From contig JACRON010000123.1 in NCBI GenBank assembly GCA_016214425.1, forward strand, positions 1 to 5,347: a DNA stretch of 5,347 nucleotides. Reading direction: 5' to 3'. Shown here piece after piece: positions 4,992 to 5,347 of the stretch (within the stretch, counting starts at the first letter, position 1; each line of letters opens with the position of its first letter). A program made the position numbers and the translations under genes. This stretch comes from Nitrospirota bacterium (GTDB lineage Bacteria; Nitrospirota; CAKKRA01; 9FT-COMBO-42-15). The notes under the pieces are model-generated. The model saw only the letters and a list, made by a program, of their open reading frames with translations. It did not search any database and was not told where the DNA came from.

Positions 4992-5347
4992 ACTTTGAAT
5001 CTGCAAGGCAGCGGATGGTTGATGAGCAGCTTATCCCCAGGGGGATAAGCGACCACCGCGTTCTTTCTGCTATGAGAAAGGTTTCCAGACACCTCTTTGT
5101 AGAAGAGGCATTTCAGGACAGGGCTTATGGCGACTATGCCTTGCCAATCGGCGAGAGGCAGACCATATCGCAGCCGTATATGGTTGCGTTAATGACAGAG
5201 GCCCTTGAGCTGAACGGCAGCGAAATAGTCCTTGAGATAGGCACAGGCTCAGGTTATCAGGCTGCAATATTAGCTGAACTTGTAAGACAGGTCTACTCAA
5301 TAGAAAGGATACCAAGCTTAGCGCTCAGGGCAAAAAAGGTTATTGAG
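4988..5347 (+). CDS. pcm: Protein-L-isoaspartate O-methyltransferase, N-terminal part (3' truncated by window)
   Basis: Pcm methylates abnormal L-isoaspartyl residues with S-adenosylmethionine, starting repair of aged proteins in the cytoplasm. The visible 120 residues include the family block A-L-P-I-G-E-R-Q-T-I-S-Q-P-Y-M-V-A (51-67) and SAM motif I, V-L-E-I-G-T-G-S-G-Y-Q (81-91). Y-S-I-E-R (103-107) follows, with the acidic residue expected to contact SAM. The usual length is about 210 residues, so roughly 90 are missing beyond base 5347. The ATG at 4988 overlaps the upstream TGA (ATGA), and AGGGA at 4976-4980 gives a 7-base spacer. surE-pcm neighbours are common in proteobacteria. A 22-bp palindrome lies at codons 14-21. 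Confidence 0.95.
   Translation, partial: MNFESARQRMVDEQLIPRGISDHRVLSAMRKVSRHLFVEEAFQDRAYGDYALPIGERQTISQPYMVALMTEALELNGSEIVLEIGTGSGYQAAILAELVRQVYSIERIPSLALRAKKVIE
5029..5050. repeat. 22-bp near-perfect palindrome inside pcm
   Basis: Arms GCTTATCCCC (5029-5038) and GGGGATAAGC (5041-5050) are perfect reverse complements separated by AG. In RNA this would form a 9-bp stem with a CAGG loop about 42 bases after the pcm start codon. It encodes part of E-Q-L-I-P-R-G-I-S-D, so it may be coincidence from codon choice. It could also modulate pcm translation or transcription. Confidence 0.55.

Noticed and set aside
5070..5315. 81-aa open frame on the - strand opposite pcm
   Set aside because: It lies across the invariant pcm motifs on the other strand and has no family resemblance.
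1..5347. Mobile element, CRISPR array, toxin-antitoxin or phage-defence system
   Set aside because: No transposase, integrase, regularly spaced repeats or defence-family motifs were seen. All genes are co-oriented with similar codon use and match housekeeping or respiratory families.

Overview
The window is ordinary bacterial chromosome, with every gene on the + strand. It looks AT-leaning by eye and uses AGG arginine and ATA isoleucine codons freely. The gene set is an oxidase-like membrane protein, an Rrf2 regulator, then ihfA, merR, tRNA-Pro, surE and pcm. From memory this resembles subsurface Nitrospirota or Desulfobacterota (Geobacter-like) lineages. That placement is inference from gene content and order, not a proven assignment.

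Left block (2-1215): a membrane/respiratory cluster. It holds the C-terminal part of a heme-copper-oxidase subunit I-like protein, a 36-residue single-helix peptide not previously delimited here, and a DUF420 four-helix protein. They are closely spaced, with a 15-bp gap and then a 1-base stop/start overlap, so they are probably one transcription unit. The subunit I-like protein keeps the helix-X HxH heme ligands but appears to carry Phe-Phe where the Cu_B His-His pair should be. This is the most interesting point in the window.

Middle block (1216-2800): a promoter-like element and an Rrf2-family regulator with an IscR-like Cys/Cys/Cys/His ligand set come first. A second strong sigma70-like promoter (TTGACT-N17-TAATAT) then drives an IHF-alpha/HU-type DNA-bending protein, a small MerR-type regulator and tRNA-Pro(GGG). 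The tRNA starts 11 bases after the merR stop, so mRNA and tRNA are probably co-transcribed. A dyad-rich stretch and a strong intrinsic terminator follow.

Right block (2817-5347): surE (nucleotide phosphatase), a COG2509-type FAD-dependent dehydrogenase with a dense N-terminal cysteine cluster, and pcm (protein-L-isoaspartate methyltransferase, cut off by the window end). Gaps are 3 bp and a 4-bp ATGA overlap, so this is a tightly coupled operon. surE-pcm is a classic stationary-phase/repair pair, and the uncharacterised flavoprotein is inserted between them.

I found no mobile element, CRISPR array, or clear defence or biosynthetic system. The points worth a second look are the degenerate oxidase cluster, the terminator abutting the surE ribosome binding site, the flavoprotein inside surE-pcm, and a 22-bp palindrome inside pcm.
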